Shown here piece after piece: positions 46,580-58,289 of a stretch of DNA of 64,000 nucleotides. How positions within the stretch are numbered: the stretch's first letter is position 1; each line of letters starts with the position of its first letter. Under the pieces are notes generated by a model. That model worked only from the letters and a program-made list of their open reading frames with translations, ran no database searches and had not been told where the DNA came from. Made by a program: the position numbers and the translations under genes. Source of the stretch: Catonia carolina (Eukaryota; Arthropoda; Insecta; Hemiptera; Achilidae). The stretch lies in assembly GCA_035578175.1 (NCBI GenBank), contig JAQMRL010000003.1, positions 99,555,969 through 99,619,968 on the forward strand, written 5' to 3'.

Positions 46580-48175
46580 ACTAACAAAACATTTTTAATA
46601 TTCTATTTCCTCAAATCAATTTGATGTATTGTGCAGGTTAGATGTATTGGTTTAGCTCGTTTGCAGTCTTTTTAGTCTATCGATTTCTGCGACTAATATA
46701 GACTATCCTTGGTTTGTGAAAAGCCAAACACTTTACAACAACCTAAAAGTACTGTGTTTCGAGACATAATGAAGCAATTTTATTAAAAATTCCATCGAAA
46801 GTTAGACAGATATAAAAGGTTTACCAGAAAATCCTCCACAACAACTTACGAGAACATTGGATAGACCTTCTTAGGTCTTGGATACAAATTTAGTTATTGT
46901 TATCTTACTAACAGAAGAAACCTGATACAGTTTTCTTCTGAAGTAACTAATGGTTGATCAGCGTCTTCAAATCATTCATGTCAATTGTTCGCCGTCTTTC
47001 GTCGTCACTCGTACCGCATTTTGTTTTACAGAAACAAGTAAATTTATGAAAAAAAAATTAGATAAAATTAGAAAAAATTAGATATGTTGTATGGTGTTAG
47101 ATATGTTGTATTCGAGTACTTTTTTTATGTAGTTTCTGCCGGATATAATGTGTCATATTTCTGTATTTCATTGTCTTAACTTACTTACAAAATAGATAAT
47201 AAATATTTTTTAAATCTACAAATTTATGTCATTGGGTCAATGTCACTGAAAAATTAAGGTGTTTTTTGTAATTTTCGGGTTTATTTTTATACAAATGAGT
47301 TGTATTTTAATTTGTCAAGTTTTTTGGCATTTACAAATTAGTTATACATCGTGTTGTTTGTTTTGAAAGTTCAATATCCGTCATATTGGTTGATAAGGTT
47401 TGGTATTTATAATGTATATTTTTATCTTATATTAATAAGATTTATTGTCCTTGCGAATAAAATATTATTAATATGAATTCTTGCGTGAATAACCAATCCG
47501 GAAGTAAGAATGGAGTGTTCTTATACATGATACTTGTAGTGTGATCAACCTACGGTCTTTCTTATACACATTACACTTTTAAGATAATGCACCGCCTACC
47601 TAATTGCTGATGTATCTATTAGTCTATCCATATAAGGACCTAATTTAAGAGCACTTGGTTCTGCAAATCATTTTTTTAAATATCATCCGTATATACTGAA
47701 TATATAATGAAAAACAACGGTGAATGTAGCCTTCTACGATGGATTTAAATAAACTTGAACTCTCAAGAAAGTTCGTTGCCTGTAGTTATCACGAATCTTA
47801 TACCATTTAAAGTAAACTTTTTTGTCACAGTTCTTTGAATTGAATATTTTGATTTCCGATTAGTTAGACTTACTAAATAAGTAATATTTAAATCACTTTA
47901 TCATATTTTAAATATCTTCAGGATTTATGGAAATCACCTTTAGGACTACTATATTTTCTCTTCGGCATCCATTCGCCTCTAATGGACGATGTTTTATCGA
48001 ATAACGAATTCAAAATTTTTGTAACTTAGCTGTCTAACATAAAAATATTTATTAAACCTTTTAGAAAATTATCTTTCCTCTACGGAACCATAAAAAGTAA
48101 CTTAAGAATTGAAAATCGTGAAAATTAAATCAATGAATTATCTGATTTAAAATCGTAATAATATTACGATGTTCT
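46580..48175. other. AT-rich desert
   Basis: 1.6 kb, nothing recognised. Confidence 0.45.
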
Positions 48176-48179
48176 ACGG

Positions 48180-48345
48180 ATTTGCAACGCGGAGAAAAAC
48201 GTGGTCCCGGGTTTGATTCTTGGCTAGGGTCTTGAATTTATTTCGTGCCAAAACCCAGCGTTCTAATTCCCTAACCCACCGTGGTCGCTAATTACCCAGC
48301 TGTTGATACGACTTTAAATCAGCTAAATAAAAAAATAAAAAATCC
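48180..48345 (+). repeat. R-C SINE, diverged
   Basis: Plus strand: TTTGCAACGCGGAG, then B-box-like CCCGGGTTTGATTCTTGG, GGCTAGGGTCTTGAA, GTGGTCGCTAATTACCCAGC, TGATACGACTTTAAAT and an A-rich tail. The same landmarks in the same order occur in the minus-strand copy at 4920-5093. Confidence 0.6.
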
Positions 48346-48349
48346 TAAT

Positions 48350-49340
48350 CTATTTTTGGAAGATTTTTTTTAATAGTTACGATGGTTTTTTCAAACATGT
48401 GACATATGTTCGAACATCATCGTGTTGTGTAATTTTTTCCGAACAAGTAGGTACTATATTGTGTGTGACGGTAAATTATTGTAATTATTGTTTGGTTGTT
48501 GGTTTTTGAAGTAGATGCTTAAAAAATTTACTGACCCAGTGGTGTGCGTTACTAAACTGTAAATCCGCGTTTTGTTCTAAATTAGAATCATTACGTTACA
48601 ATTAATTATGAGTCATCAGAAAATTTTTTTTGTCTATTTGCTTTTAAATTTTGCTATTAAATCTATTATTGTCATATTATATTCGTAATGACATTGGAAT
48701 GTCACTTGATATTAATTGAGAAAAAAAATGATTTCATCGAAATAAACACCATTGTTTACCATAAATCTTAATTTGTTTATTTAGAAAATCTTGTAATTGT
48801 TTACATTCTATAGACTAAACAATTGACATAAATTTGTTATTAGCATGAGTGATGAGTAATGCATGTCATTATTGTAATAATTATTATTACAATAATTATT
48901 AACTTCCAAATATTTATTGAGGTCGTATTAACTTGTCAATTATAGTTAACGTTTTAGCAAAAATTTTACTGTCACACACGCGCTTGTTTCAAATATCAGT
49001 TCCATTAAATTTTCCTATTAATTATCAAATTCTTAAAAATTCTCAATACACGTTGTTAATTTATACGAGATAGTAAATATTTTAGTTATTGACCTACTGT
49101 ATTTTCATTGTTTTAAAGGTTTACCCATAAGTTTTTTGGTTTCCGGTATTTGTGATTTAGTCCGATTTGATAGGCGCTTTAGATCCATTCTCTCCGCATG
49201 ATCTCATTAAACCATTCGTCGTAACTTTACCCACCTTGCTACTCATTTATCCTGCATGTCAAGTTCCTCTCTGATATTTTCTTGTTTAGCTTAGCTCTTA
49301 GTGGAACACCCTGATTTGTTAATTATTGTATAATATATTT
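48350..49340. other. AT-rich desert
   Basis: Contains a perfect AT palindrome around 48873-48900 (TATTGTAATAATTATTATTA region), otherwise nothing. Confidence 0.4.
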
Positions 49341-49342
49341 TT

Positions 49343-49532
49343 TTTAATCCCTAATAATTGCACATTGCAATCAGTTTTATTTAAGAACAATAAGAACCCC
49401 ATGACCCAATGAGATGAGGATGATGTTTATGACGTGTAATAGAGGTGTAGTCTTGTACTGACTGAGGCTGACGATTCTTGAGAAAGTATGGTTAATTGAA
49501 CCCCAACTATCAAATTACACCGGTAGTTACTA
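49343..49532 (-). repeat. R-B SINE 3' half, interrupted by a MITE
   Basis: R-B body from AATCCCTAATAATTGCACAT through CAATGAGATGAGGATGATG to ACACCGGTAGTTACTATCT. The family resumes at 49927 with ATTTAAATCCGTATAAAAGT, showing an insertion between. Confidence 0.75.
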
Positions 49533-49925
49533 TCTATACTATTTTTCAGGGCTGATGAGCTCTGAACGTCCGCATTGCCTCTTAACCACTTCATAGCTAG
49601 CCAATGTATTGCCAGCAACGTTGCCAACACTTGCTCTTGTAGCTCTGTTATATATTTCGTCAGCCATTTTTTTGGTCTTTCAATAACAATTATAACCTAT
49701 GAACATGCAATCAGCTAATTATATTATAATGTATTTCATGTTAACGCGCTCTATATTCGATGTATTCAGTACGAGATGGAAGACACACGAGTGAACTACT
49801 GTGGCTCTTATACGCATGCGCGCGTAATGTTTGTCGGGCTCAAACATTCGTACAATCTGATAACGCTGGCAAACGTTCTGATTGGTCTAAACACGTGGAA
49901 CAGAAGAGCTCATCAACTCTGAAAA
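49533..49925. mobile_element. MITE inserted in an R-B SINE
   Basis: The left end is ACTATTTTTCAGGGCTGATG then AGCTCT. The right end, complemented, is ACTATATTGCTTTTCAGAGT then TGATGAGCTCT. The core TTTTCAGRGYTGATGAGCTCT is shared. The interior is GC-richer and has no transposase. The terminal CAG(A/G)GYTGAT-type repeat and the 390-bp size suggest a hAT-like MITE, as inference. Confidence 0.6.
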
Positions 49926-50343
49926 GCAATATAGTATTTAAATCCGTATAAAAGTAAAAGCCAAGCCAATTTCTGTGAGCGCTGGAATACACATGCGCAT
50001 ACTTGACTTGGACCCTGCATACCCCTCCGACCTGCAGTTAGGTGTACAGAGTATTGTTGAAAATTGACAACGCGTATTGTATTTTGTAGTCATGCTGTTC
50101 CATTGTTGATTACATACGCTGCACTATTGCAGTACATACAAGACTATACTAATGCAGACGCTCGTTTTGCCCAGCGCTCTCCTTACGAAAATCAGGCTAA
50201 TACTAACTTTACTAGGATTTTTATTTGTTAACGGGAACTGTACATTGTTGACAACTACCCAATTTTGATCGCTGCTTTTTGCTGTACTTTTTTGACGTGG
50301 ATCAAACATGAGTTTGAACAGGGACCTGCAGTAGAGTTTGTTC

Positions 50344-50534
50344 ATGGATGGCTGTCAACTGGTCACCAAACAAAGTCGCTTGCCCAACCAGTGTTACTTA
50401 AAAAATAACAGCGAATTTCTACCAGCTGACTGACTGGGCTGGCCCGAAGGCCTTACTAGGATTTGAACCACGGAACGTTTGTCTCCGAAAATCAGCTATG
50501 AAACAGGTGACTTTAGCGACGCTAGACCAACCCG
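50344..50534 (-). repeat. 191-bp tandem duplication, copy 1
   Basis: The unit ATGGATGGCTGTCAACTGG to GCGACGCTAGACCAACCCG repeats immediately downstream with a period of 191 bp and few differences. Its second half (TTTGAACCACGGAACGTTTG ...) is an R-B tRNA-like head on the minus strand. Confidence 0.88.
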
Positions 50535-50732
50535 ATGGATGGCTGTCAACTGGTCACCATACAAAGTCGCTTGCCCAACCAGTGTTACTTAAAAAATAAC
50601 AGCGACTTTCTACCAGCTGACTGACTGGGCTGGCCCAAAGGCCTTACTAGGATTTGAACCACGGAACATTTGTCTCCGAAAATCAGCTGTTAAACAGCTG
50701 ACTTTAGCGACGCTAGACCAACCCGGTGGGTT
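50535..50732 (-). repeat. 191-bp tandem duplication, copy 2
   Basis: Nearly identical second copy. It retains the more canonical CAGCTGTTAAACAGCTGAC and the full R-B end GACCAACCCGGTGGGTT, so copy 2 is closer to the ancestral SINE than copy 1 (CAGCTATGAAACAGGTGAC). Confidence 0.88.
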
Positions 50733-50739
50733 ATTTTAT

Positions 50740-51280
50740 TATTTATAATATTTTCAGATCAATGAATGAAGTGATTATTGATGGCAAGTGATGTGAGCGG
50801 GGATTTAAGTATTGTATTTTTAAAGCTATTAAAGTACATTCCTCTAGTTTCAAGTCCATTGTTAGACATGATTGTGATATTATTAAACTTTTGGCCCGAA
50901 AACCAAATCCTGTATTCTATTAGTAATGGCACCTGCTGTGCATCTAAATATATAAATTCTGGCTTATGTTTTGGAAATTTAAAGGAATTACCTCATAATA
51001 AAAAGATATTCTTTTCATGCATTCGTTAACTTTATTTAGGCTTCAAAGACATGAATTTTGGCAGATTTTAAAAGGAGGCTGGAGTTTAAAACAAATTTAA
51101 ACTGGTAGTTTCCTAAATCATCTGTCTAATTTTCTACATTATTTTTTATGCTTATGATTATAATGGCTGTCGCTATAAATCCTAATTTTTGAAGTTTATA
51201 AATCTTTGAAAGAACATTCTAGGGCCGAATGTAAGGATAGGCTGAATGGACTGGAGCCCAGGGACCTGTGCACTGTATAT
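50740..51280. other. No recognised feature
   Basis: An 83-codon frame at 50778-51029 has no recognised motif and no splice context. Confidence 0.35.
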
Positions 51281-51282
51281 AA

Positions 51283-51450
51283 ATAAAAATCTGGTGTGAA
51301 ACACGTACTCGACTTCCTTTTGCCAATGTAAATAATGAAAAATATAATCTATGTTCAATCACGAGTGAATGATGCAAATTGAAAATTAACCTCTGTACAA
51401 CCTTAAAAATACGGAAAATCACTAATTGACGCTAAACTAGGTTCTATAAA
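51283..51450 (-). mobile_element. R-E element, 3' end only
   Basis: AAAATCTGGTGTGAAACACG and CTTCCTTTTGCC mark the diverged 3' terminus. The match runs about 165 bp through ACGGAAAATCAC and then stops. Confidence 0.7.
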
Positions 51451-51454
51451 AGAT

Positions 51455-52235
51455 TTTAGCAATTTAAGGAAATAAAGTATTTATATTTATTATTTCTATC
51501 CATAGTCTCAATATATTTTATTACACTATTCTGTCCGTGTGTTTTTCATTATGATCCCCCATTTCAATTTTTGTTGAGATTTTTTATTCGATGTCCTGAT
51601 CTTTGATGATATTTCTTATATATTCTTTTGGTTTCGATGTTGCAATGTTAATTCATATATCTTTCCATGGTACGTGTTTTTATTAATTTTCTAGCATTAC
51701 CCTTAGTGAACACCTACGTTTACGTTCCGTACATTAATTCTGGTAGCACCCTCTTGGTGAATACCATGGTGTTAAAGTATTATGGAATATTTTGTTTCTC
51801 AGAATACCATTCAAATCTCCAAATACCGTCCAATCGTTTTCTTCTATCAAACTAGCGTCTAATCTAATAAAGGTCTATCGAAGAATACTGTGACACTTAT
51901 TGCTAAGGTCCGTTTCGGGATCTAGGTTATTAAATAATTAATACGCTAAAGTTTACAAATTACAAATATTTATTAGACTAAAAGATTACAAAATAAATGA
52001 TTAAACTAATTATAATTAAATAACACAATAAATGATTTAATAATTCGCTTAAACTAGATAATAAACAATAAATAACTTACAATCACTTTTATAGCTTACA
52101 CAGACATACAAAACATAGAAATTGAATTCACATTATTTACACATTAACTTTATAATACACTCACAAAAAGGCTTTACACAATAGACGCACAGACAGTGTT
52201 ACAATCGTCGACTGACACAATGTTCGGTACGCGCC
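51455..52235. other. AT-rich, nothing recognised
   Basis: No gene. Positions 51950-52130 are very AT-rich. Confidence 0.4.
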
Positions 52236-52252
52236 TACCTACGTCCGATGGA

Positions 52253-52419
52253 TTAGTTGCCGGCCGTGTTGGTGATGTTGGTAACGTGCTCGCCTCTCAT
52301 CACGCGGTCTTGGGTTCGAATCCCACTCGGGCATGGCATTTTTTCATACGTTACAAAAATTCATTTCATCCTTCACGGTCTGCATTAGCAGCAATTTGCA
52401 AAACAGTCAGACGTTAAAC

Positions 52420-52452
<33 letters not shown>
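52253..52452 (+). repeat. R-A SINE, full length, recent insertion
   Basis: Head GTTGCCGGCCGTGTTGGTGA then TTGGTAACGTGCTCGCC, B-box GGGTTCGAATCCC, tail CAGTCAGACGTTAAACC and an uninterrupted poly-A run of about 30 bp. An exact 13-bp duplication TACGTCCGATGGA flanks it at 52240-52252 and 52453-52465. The perfect duplication and pure A tail indicate a young insertion. The ORFs over it are shadows. Confidence 0.95.
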
Positions 52453-52455
<3 letters not shown>

Positions 52456-52469
52456 GTCCGATGGACATT

Positions 52470-53260
52470 CGTCAAAGATCAAACGATTACTGACTGGACC
52501 GCGCCCGGGGCCTCCTTTTATAATCATTCACAAAGATCGTTCCAGAACAATTTAGAGAAATCTACTCAAGTACAAAAATAACTCTTTATTAATGAATGCT
52601 AGAAAAATCCCTTTGTTAACAAGTCAACTATTGTAAATAGAAAACGTACACAACCTGATAAACAACTTCATAAAAATACCCTTTTTATAACACACAATAC
52701 CCTTTTATAATAGGGGTACCCTTTATGCTTAAAACTGTCATTTATTGCTGCTATTGTGGATTGTTATTTTATTATGTCTTTATTATTTTTATGAATGGAA
52801 TTCTCGAACATTCGTGATCCGTCTAGTCGATTCTGTTACAATACTTAATACATAACTCCATTTTACTATTTTTTACTTTTTTGCTATTTTACCCTTCTTT
52901 GACCTCATTGGATCACTTTAGTCAATTACTTCTTGGATCTCTTTTGAAGTTTTTTACCAGTTTTTTCCATTCTATCGGATCTTGCTTTTCTTTCCTCGTC
53001 TGAGAACATCCTTTCCTTGTAATTTCTAGTTCTAGCATGTAATATGGCGTGTTTGTCGTTTAGTATTTTAGTTTTCCTGTTTTGTGCCTTAAATCTTTCA
53101 GTGTAATCTACATTTTTTCCATATCTTTTTTAACTTCCTTGACCATTTTATTTAATATTTATTATTCTCCAAATAACCTCTTCATTTTTCTAAGTACTAT
53201 ATATTCTGGTGACCTGATTATATGTCTTAAGAAGGAGATTCACCTTTTCTTAATTGTGCT
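52470..53260. other. No recognised feature
   Basis: AT-rich sequence without a motif-bearing frame. Confidence 0.4.
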
Positions 53261-53265
53261 TATTA

Positions 53266-53380
53266 CTGGTTCTTTTTCTATTAATATTTTACTATTACTA
53301 TATATATATATATTTAGGTAGTATTTTTATACATACTACTCGCCACTCCACTGGTTCGTTTTCTATTAATATTTTACTAT

Positions 53381-53425
<45 letters not shown>

Positions 53426-53450
53426 GGTAGTATTTTTATACATACTATTA
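53266..53450. repeat. Tandem duplication around a TA microsatellite
   Basis: An 85-bp unit (CTGGTTCTTTTTCTATTAAT ... ATACATACTACTCGCCACTC) is followed by a second copy whose TA run is about three times longer. The flanking sequence is nearly identical between copies, so the duplication is recent. Confidence 0.88.
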
Positions 53451-53454
53451 CATT

Positions 53455-55295
53455 ATATTTTACGTATTACTGGTGGTTTAAAGAAAATAATATATTTCGA
53501 TTATCAGCTCCATAGATATAATATATTTTATCCGTGCTTAAATTCGGTTTGTTTGTCAGGAGTTGTCACGATTGAAAATCAGAGGACCAGCACCGCAAAC
53601 TTCGCCTAAAAATCCATATTTTGAATATTGTGTTTAATAAATACTCATTTTTTCCTGTCGATTTATTTTTAAAACCCCTTAATTTATTATTACTGATTCT
53701 TTAAAATTATATAGTTACAAAGAGGTTGATTGTTTTTATATACTTACGTCTTAATTATATGTATTATCATCCGTCATTTTAAAGGACAATACTATGAAAA
53801 AGGAAGTATTTATGTCCTCAGTTCGTTATGAACTGTAAATGAAGTGTTAAATACATTAATTATTTGAAGAGGAGGAAATAATGGTGTTTTAAAAAATAAC
53901 CTGTTAACATAAAAAAAGAGACTGAAGACAATACCATTAATAATTTAAAAAAAAAACACGAAGTTTTAACTGAAGGGATGATTAACTTGCAATAATTAGT
54001 AAAGTTTATTGACGTCAGAAGGAGGAGATGACGGCTTTTAAAACACAGGATGAGCTAAACTGTATAAATAAAACGATCATTCTTCTCTTGCACTGGCTTT
54101 ATAAAAAAGAAAAATATACAAGGAACTATAAAGAGTACAGTGCTTTCTACCAAACGCATCTATAGTACAAACAAAGATAACGCTATGTTGCCAGTATTCT
54201 TTTCTCCATGCAACGCCTCAACTAAACTTCTCATAGTCTTGTCATGTCAGATGAACCACATGGCTGGCCATCCGTTTGGTTTGTCTCCTTGTCTATGCCA
54301 CTATGGTATCATTCTTCGAGTGACCTTGTGTTTCACAGGACGTTAACTTAGGTACCGGAAACTATATATTTTTTGTCGTTGTTCTTTCCCTTTTCTGGGT
54401 GGCAATAAAATATTTTATTCCTGACAAATGTCAAAATTGATAAAGAAATCAATCAGTTTCTAATTAAAATCTTATTTATATACTATGTTACAAGATTTGT
54501 CTCACATTTTTCAGATTTGATCTGTTGATTTACACTAAGCTAATTAAAATAGGTACTATTTTGAATCGGTCATTTTAGAAAGTCCATAAGTCAAAAAAAA
54601 CTAATTTTTGGAAAAAATTTAAAAAAAACTGGTAATTTACTACGTTTCAATAGAAAAACAATATTAAAAAATACTACTTTTTCATAGGGCTGTTCCCTTT
54701 TAGGAAATCCGGACGTATGTAATTTTTGTAGAGATGGTGTGTTTACATTCAGTTAATCCTATAATTCAATAAAGAAACAAAATGTAAAATTTTGACTTTG
54801 AACTTTATGAAATGACTGATTCATGTACCAGAAATTTAATTTTATAATTTTTTTTGAAATAAAAAAAATTATCTGAGATTTCTGGAGTTTTCTGGGGTGT
54901 ACGAGGAAAACATTAAAGGGTGATACTTCATTGTATTTCATTGAGAATTCATTGTAATTTCGTCGGTCTAGCAGACTAAGTAGATCAACAATCCGGTGAA
55001 TATTCTTTTCTTGTGGCTACTGCGTTGTTTACAGTATTTATAGACCGTATTTCCTCAATAACCGCTCTAGATAAAAGATTCGTGGGTGAATATAACATTT
55101 TCTGATTGTTTTTTTAATACTTCTTTATAATTTATTCATAAGTTTAGAAACTTTCACCTCAAAATTGTTTAGAGTCTTAAAAATGTATTCTTTTTGAAGG
55201 TTTTTCATGAATTACAGAGATCATAGTACAGAACTTTGTAAATAGGAGGAGTCAATTTTAAATCTTATCGCTACAATTGTACCATAACATTGTAG
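53455..55295. other. AT-rich, nothing recognised
   Basis: 1.8 kb. A 68-codon frame at 54140-54346 is GC-richer but has no motif in any frame. Confidence 0.4.
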
Positions 55296-55303
55296 CTACA
55301 TGT

Positions 55304-55698
55304 CGATAACAGGCAGGTGAAGTGTTAAATTATTTGCACTTGATCTGCTAGTTCCAGGGGTTCAAGAAATAGTTCTGCTCCTTATCACATGGTCAGCCAA
55401 TTGTATGACTCAATTATTTAAGAACAGAAGAGGTAGAGGTGTAAAAGACACTAGTCACAGTTATCTCCTCTGAAAGTAATTTATTTCATTACACAGCCAG
55501 ACCCTTTAGTGAATGAAGTGAATATGTCATTTGTAGGGTGGAAATTAGGTGCTTTTTGGAGGGCCTGGCAAGCTGATAGGCATACTTTTCTACCCATTGA
55601 GGAAGGCAAAGGTAAACCAACTCTCTCCTCGGTTCACTTAGTAAATCCTCTGGAGGTTCAGACCAGCCTTTCAGCTATTGACCTAAACATCAACAACC
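55304..55698 (+). repeat. R-D element, full length
   Basis: Full R-D copy from GATAACAGGCAGGTGAAGTG to CAGCTATTGACCTAAACATC. TCGATAA on both sides may be a short target duplication. The 66-codon frame is repeat-derived. Confidence 0.88.
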
Positions 55699-55805
55699 TC
55701 TCTCGATAAATGATTGATGAGTGAAAATAACAATTTCTGTTTGTTTTTCAATACAAGCTTACATTTTACTTCATAAGTTATTAAACTTTCAACTCAGAAT
55801 TGTTT

Positions 55806-56202
55806 GTTGTTGTTTAGGTTATCAACCGAAATGCTGGTTTGAACCTCTAGAGGCTTTAATAAGTAAAACGAGGAGTGATGTGGTTTACAATTGTCTTCCT
55901 CACCGAGTGGAAAATTATGCTTTTTAGCATGCCAGGCACTCTCAAAAGTATCAACTTTCCACCCTGCAAATGACACCTTCGCTTCATTTACCACAGGACT
56001 GGGTGTAGCTATAATGAAATTCATTACTCTCAGAGGAGATAAATCAGATGTGAGTGTCTTTTACACCTCTACCTTTTCTGTTCTTAAGTGTTTCGATCTA
56101 ATTGGTTGACCATGGAATGAGAAACGAATTATTTGTTTTTAGCCCTGGAACTAGCAGATCGAATGCAAACAACAACACTCCACCTGGTTGTTATGGGCAC
56201 AA
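55806..56202 (-). repeat. R-D element, full length, inverted partner
   Basis: Full R-D on the minus strand with a GTTGTTG tail at the low end, flanked by AATTGTTT at 55798-55805 and 56203-56210. It forms an inverted pair with the copy about 110 bp upstream. The two differ at many positions, so they are independent insertions. Confidence 0.9.
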
Positions 56203-56214
56203 AATTGTTTATAG

Positions 56215-57030
56215 AGTCGTAAAAATGTTTTCTATTTGAAGTGTAATGTTTCATGAAGTGCAGAGATCATTGAATAGTATAGTACTTAGTAAATAGCAGG
56301 AGTCTTATTTGAATTCAACGCTACAATAATTATCGTACCATAATATTGTAAAATAGTAGTTAAAAGTCATATTGCTTTATTGTATTGTTTCATTTTTTGA
56401 AATATTAAATTGGCAACACTGTTTCAATGCTGAGGTGTTTTATATGATTGTACATAATAATATATTATTAGTTACTTGCAAATTACTTAACAGTACTGTG
56501 ATTTGAATACTAAACTAAGTGTCATCATGTACAGTACAACAAAGAATTGTATGATTATAGAATCATTAATCATCGCATATGTTTCTTTTTGTCTTAGATC
56601 TTTATCAAATAAGTAAAGACATAATCTGTGTACTAGTTTTGAATTTTCAAACATTGAGGGTGTTAATGACTATGAAGAAATAAGTATGTCCCAAACATAT
56701 CTTCACGTACATTTTTGATATTAACTTGCGATATAATTATGAATTGTTTTTGTTTCTGGTTGTGTCCAAAAATATCCATAAAAGTGTTCGTTGCTGCTTC
56801 AAGAGTTTGATAAATTTGGAAAAAATGGTGTTGGGTTATCGGTTTATTGTAGGTCTAAGATGAAAAAAATATGCAGTGATAATTTAGGAAATAAAAAAAT
56901 AACAGATGTAATAATGTTTCCGTTGAAGTATTTTTTACTTTGTTCTTTTTATTTACAATCTAACTTATTATTTTTAAAGTAATTATTAGAAAATATTATG
57001 ACTATGGTAAAATATTTACTTGTAGAATTT
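56215..57030. other. AT-rich, nothing recognised
   Basis: No gene. A 63-codon frame at 56791-56982 lacks motifs. Confidence 0.4.
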
Positions 57031-57039
57031 TTTTTAAAT

Positions 57040-57095
57040 TATTTTATTTAAAGTCGCATTAACTTCTTAGTCAATAGCGACTACGGAGGGTTAAC
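57040..57095 (-). repeat. SINE tail fragment (R-A/R-C type)
   Basis: TTTAAAGTCGCATTAAC and TCAATAGCGACTACGGAGG are the shared R-A/R-C 3' tail on the minus strand. The head is absent. Confidence 0.5.
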
Positions 57096-57149
57096 GTCTG
57101 TGAAGTTGGCCCCACCCATACAAAAATTTGAAAAAAAAATTAGTGCATT

Positions 57150-58260
57150 CGATTGTTCTACGTTTGTTCCGGATTGTTCCGCAAAAATTTTCGTTTGTTC
57201 CGCTCAAATAAGCGAGAAAATCGAGAAAAACCGTGGGTGGGGCTAACTTCACGATGGCCCCCCCCATTTAACTTTTTCAACTTTTTTTTGCATAGATCGA
57301 TAGATCTTCGTTTGTTCCGGATTGTTCCGCAAAAATTTTCGTTTGTTCCGCTCAAACAAGCGAGAAAATCGAGGAAAACTGGGTGGGGCTAACTTCACGC
57401 TGGCCCCCCCCCACTCAACTTTTCCAACTTTTTTTTACATAGATCGATAGATCTTCGTTTGTTCCGGATTGTTCCACAAAAATTTTCGTTTGTTCCGCTC
57501 AAATAAGCGAGAAAATCGAGGAAAACTGCGGCGAGCTAGCCCCCCCCACTCAACTTTTTGAACTTTTCTATACATGGATCGATAGGTCTTCGTTTGTTCC
57601 GGATTGTTCCGCAAAAATTTTCGTTCGTTCTGCTCAAATAAGCGAGAAAATCGAGGAAAACTGCTGGGGGATAGCGTGAAGTTAGCCCCACCCACTCAAC
57701 TTTTTGAACTTTTTTTTACATGGATCGATAGATCTTCGTTTGTTCCGGATTGTTCCGCAAAAATTTTCGTTTGTTCCGCCCAAATAGGCGAGAAAACCGA
57801 GGAAAACTGCGGCGAGCTAGCGTGAAGTTAACCCCACCCACTCAACTTTTTGAACTTTTTTTTACATGGATCGATAGATCTTCGTTTGTTCCGGATTGTT
57901 CCACAAAAATTTTCGTTTGTTCCGCTCAAATATGCGAGAAAATCGAGGAAAACTGCTGGGGGATAGCGTGAAGTTAGCCCTACCCACTCAACTTTTTGAA
58001 CTTTTTTTTACATGGATCGATAGATCTTCGTTTGTTCCGGATTGTTCCGCAAAAATTTTCGTTTGTTCCGCTCAAATAAGCGAGAAAATCGAGGAAAACT
58101 GCTGGGGGATAGCGTGAAGTTAGCCCCACCCACTCAACTTTTTGAACTTTTTTTTACATGGATCGATAGATCTTCGTTTGTTCCGGATTGTTCCGCAAAA
58201 ATTTTCGTTTGTTCCGCCCAAATAGGCGAGAAAATCGAGGAAAACTTTGTAGTGGTGGGG
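57150..58260. repeat. Tandem satellite array, ~146-bp unit, eight copies
   Basis: The landmark CGTTTGTTCCGGATTGTTCC starts at 57161, 57309, 57456, 57591, 57737, 57883, 58029 and 58175, giving spacings of 148, 147, 135, 146, 146, 146 and 146. Each unit has a second TTTTCGTTTGTTCCGCTCAA, then GCGAGAAAATCGAGGAAAAC, a C-rich tract and a TTTTACATGGATCGATAGAT joint. The last four units are the most alike and the first three are more diverged. Because 146 is not a multiple of three, the overlapping frames of about 73 codons on both strands only mirror the periodicity. Confidence 0.96.
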
Positions 58261-58289
58261 GTAAACAAGCGCGTTTTATATATTTAACA

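Noticed and set aside
57150..58260. CRISPR-like array
   Set aside because: There are no short repeats with unique spacers. The whole 146-bp unit repeats, which is a satellite, and the genome is eukaryotic.
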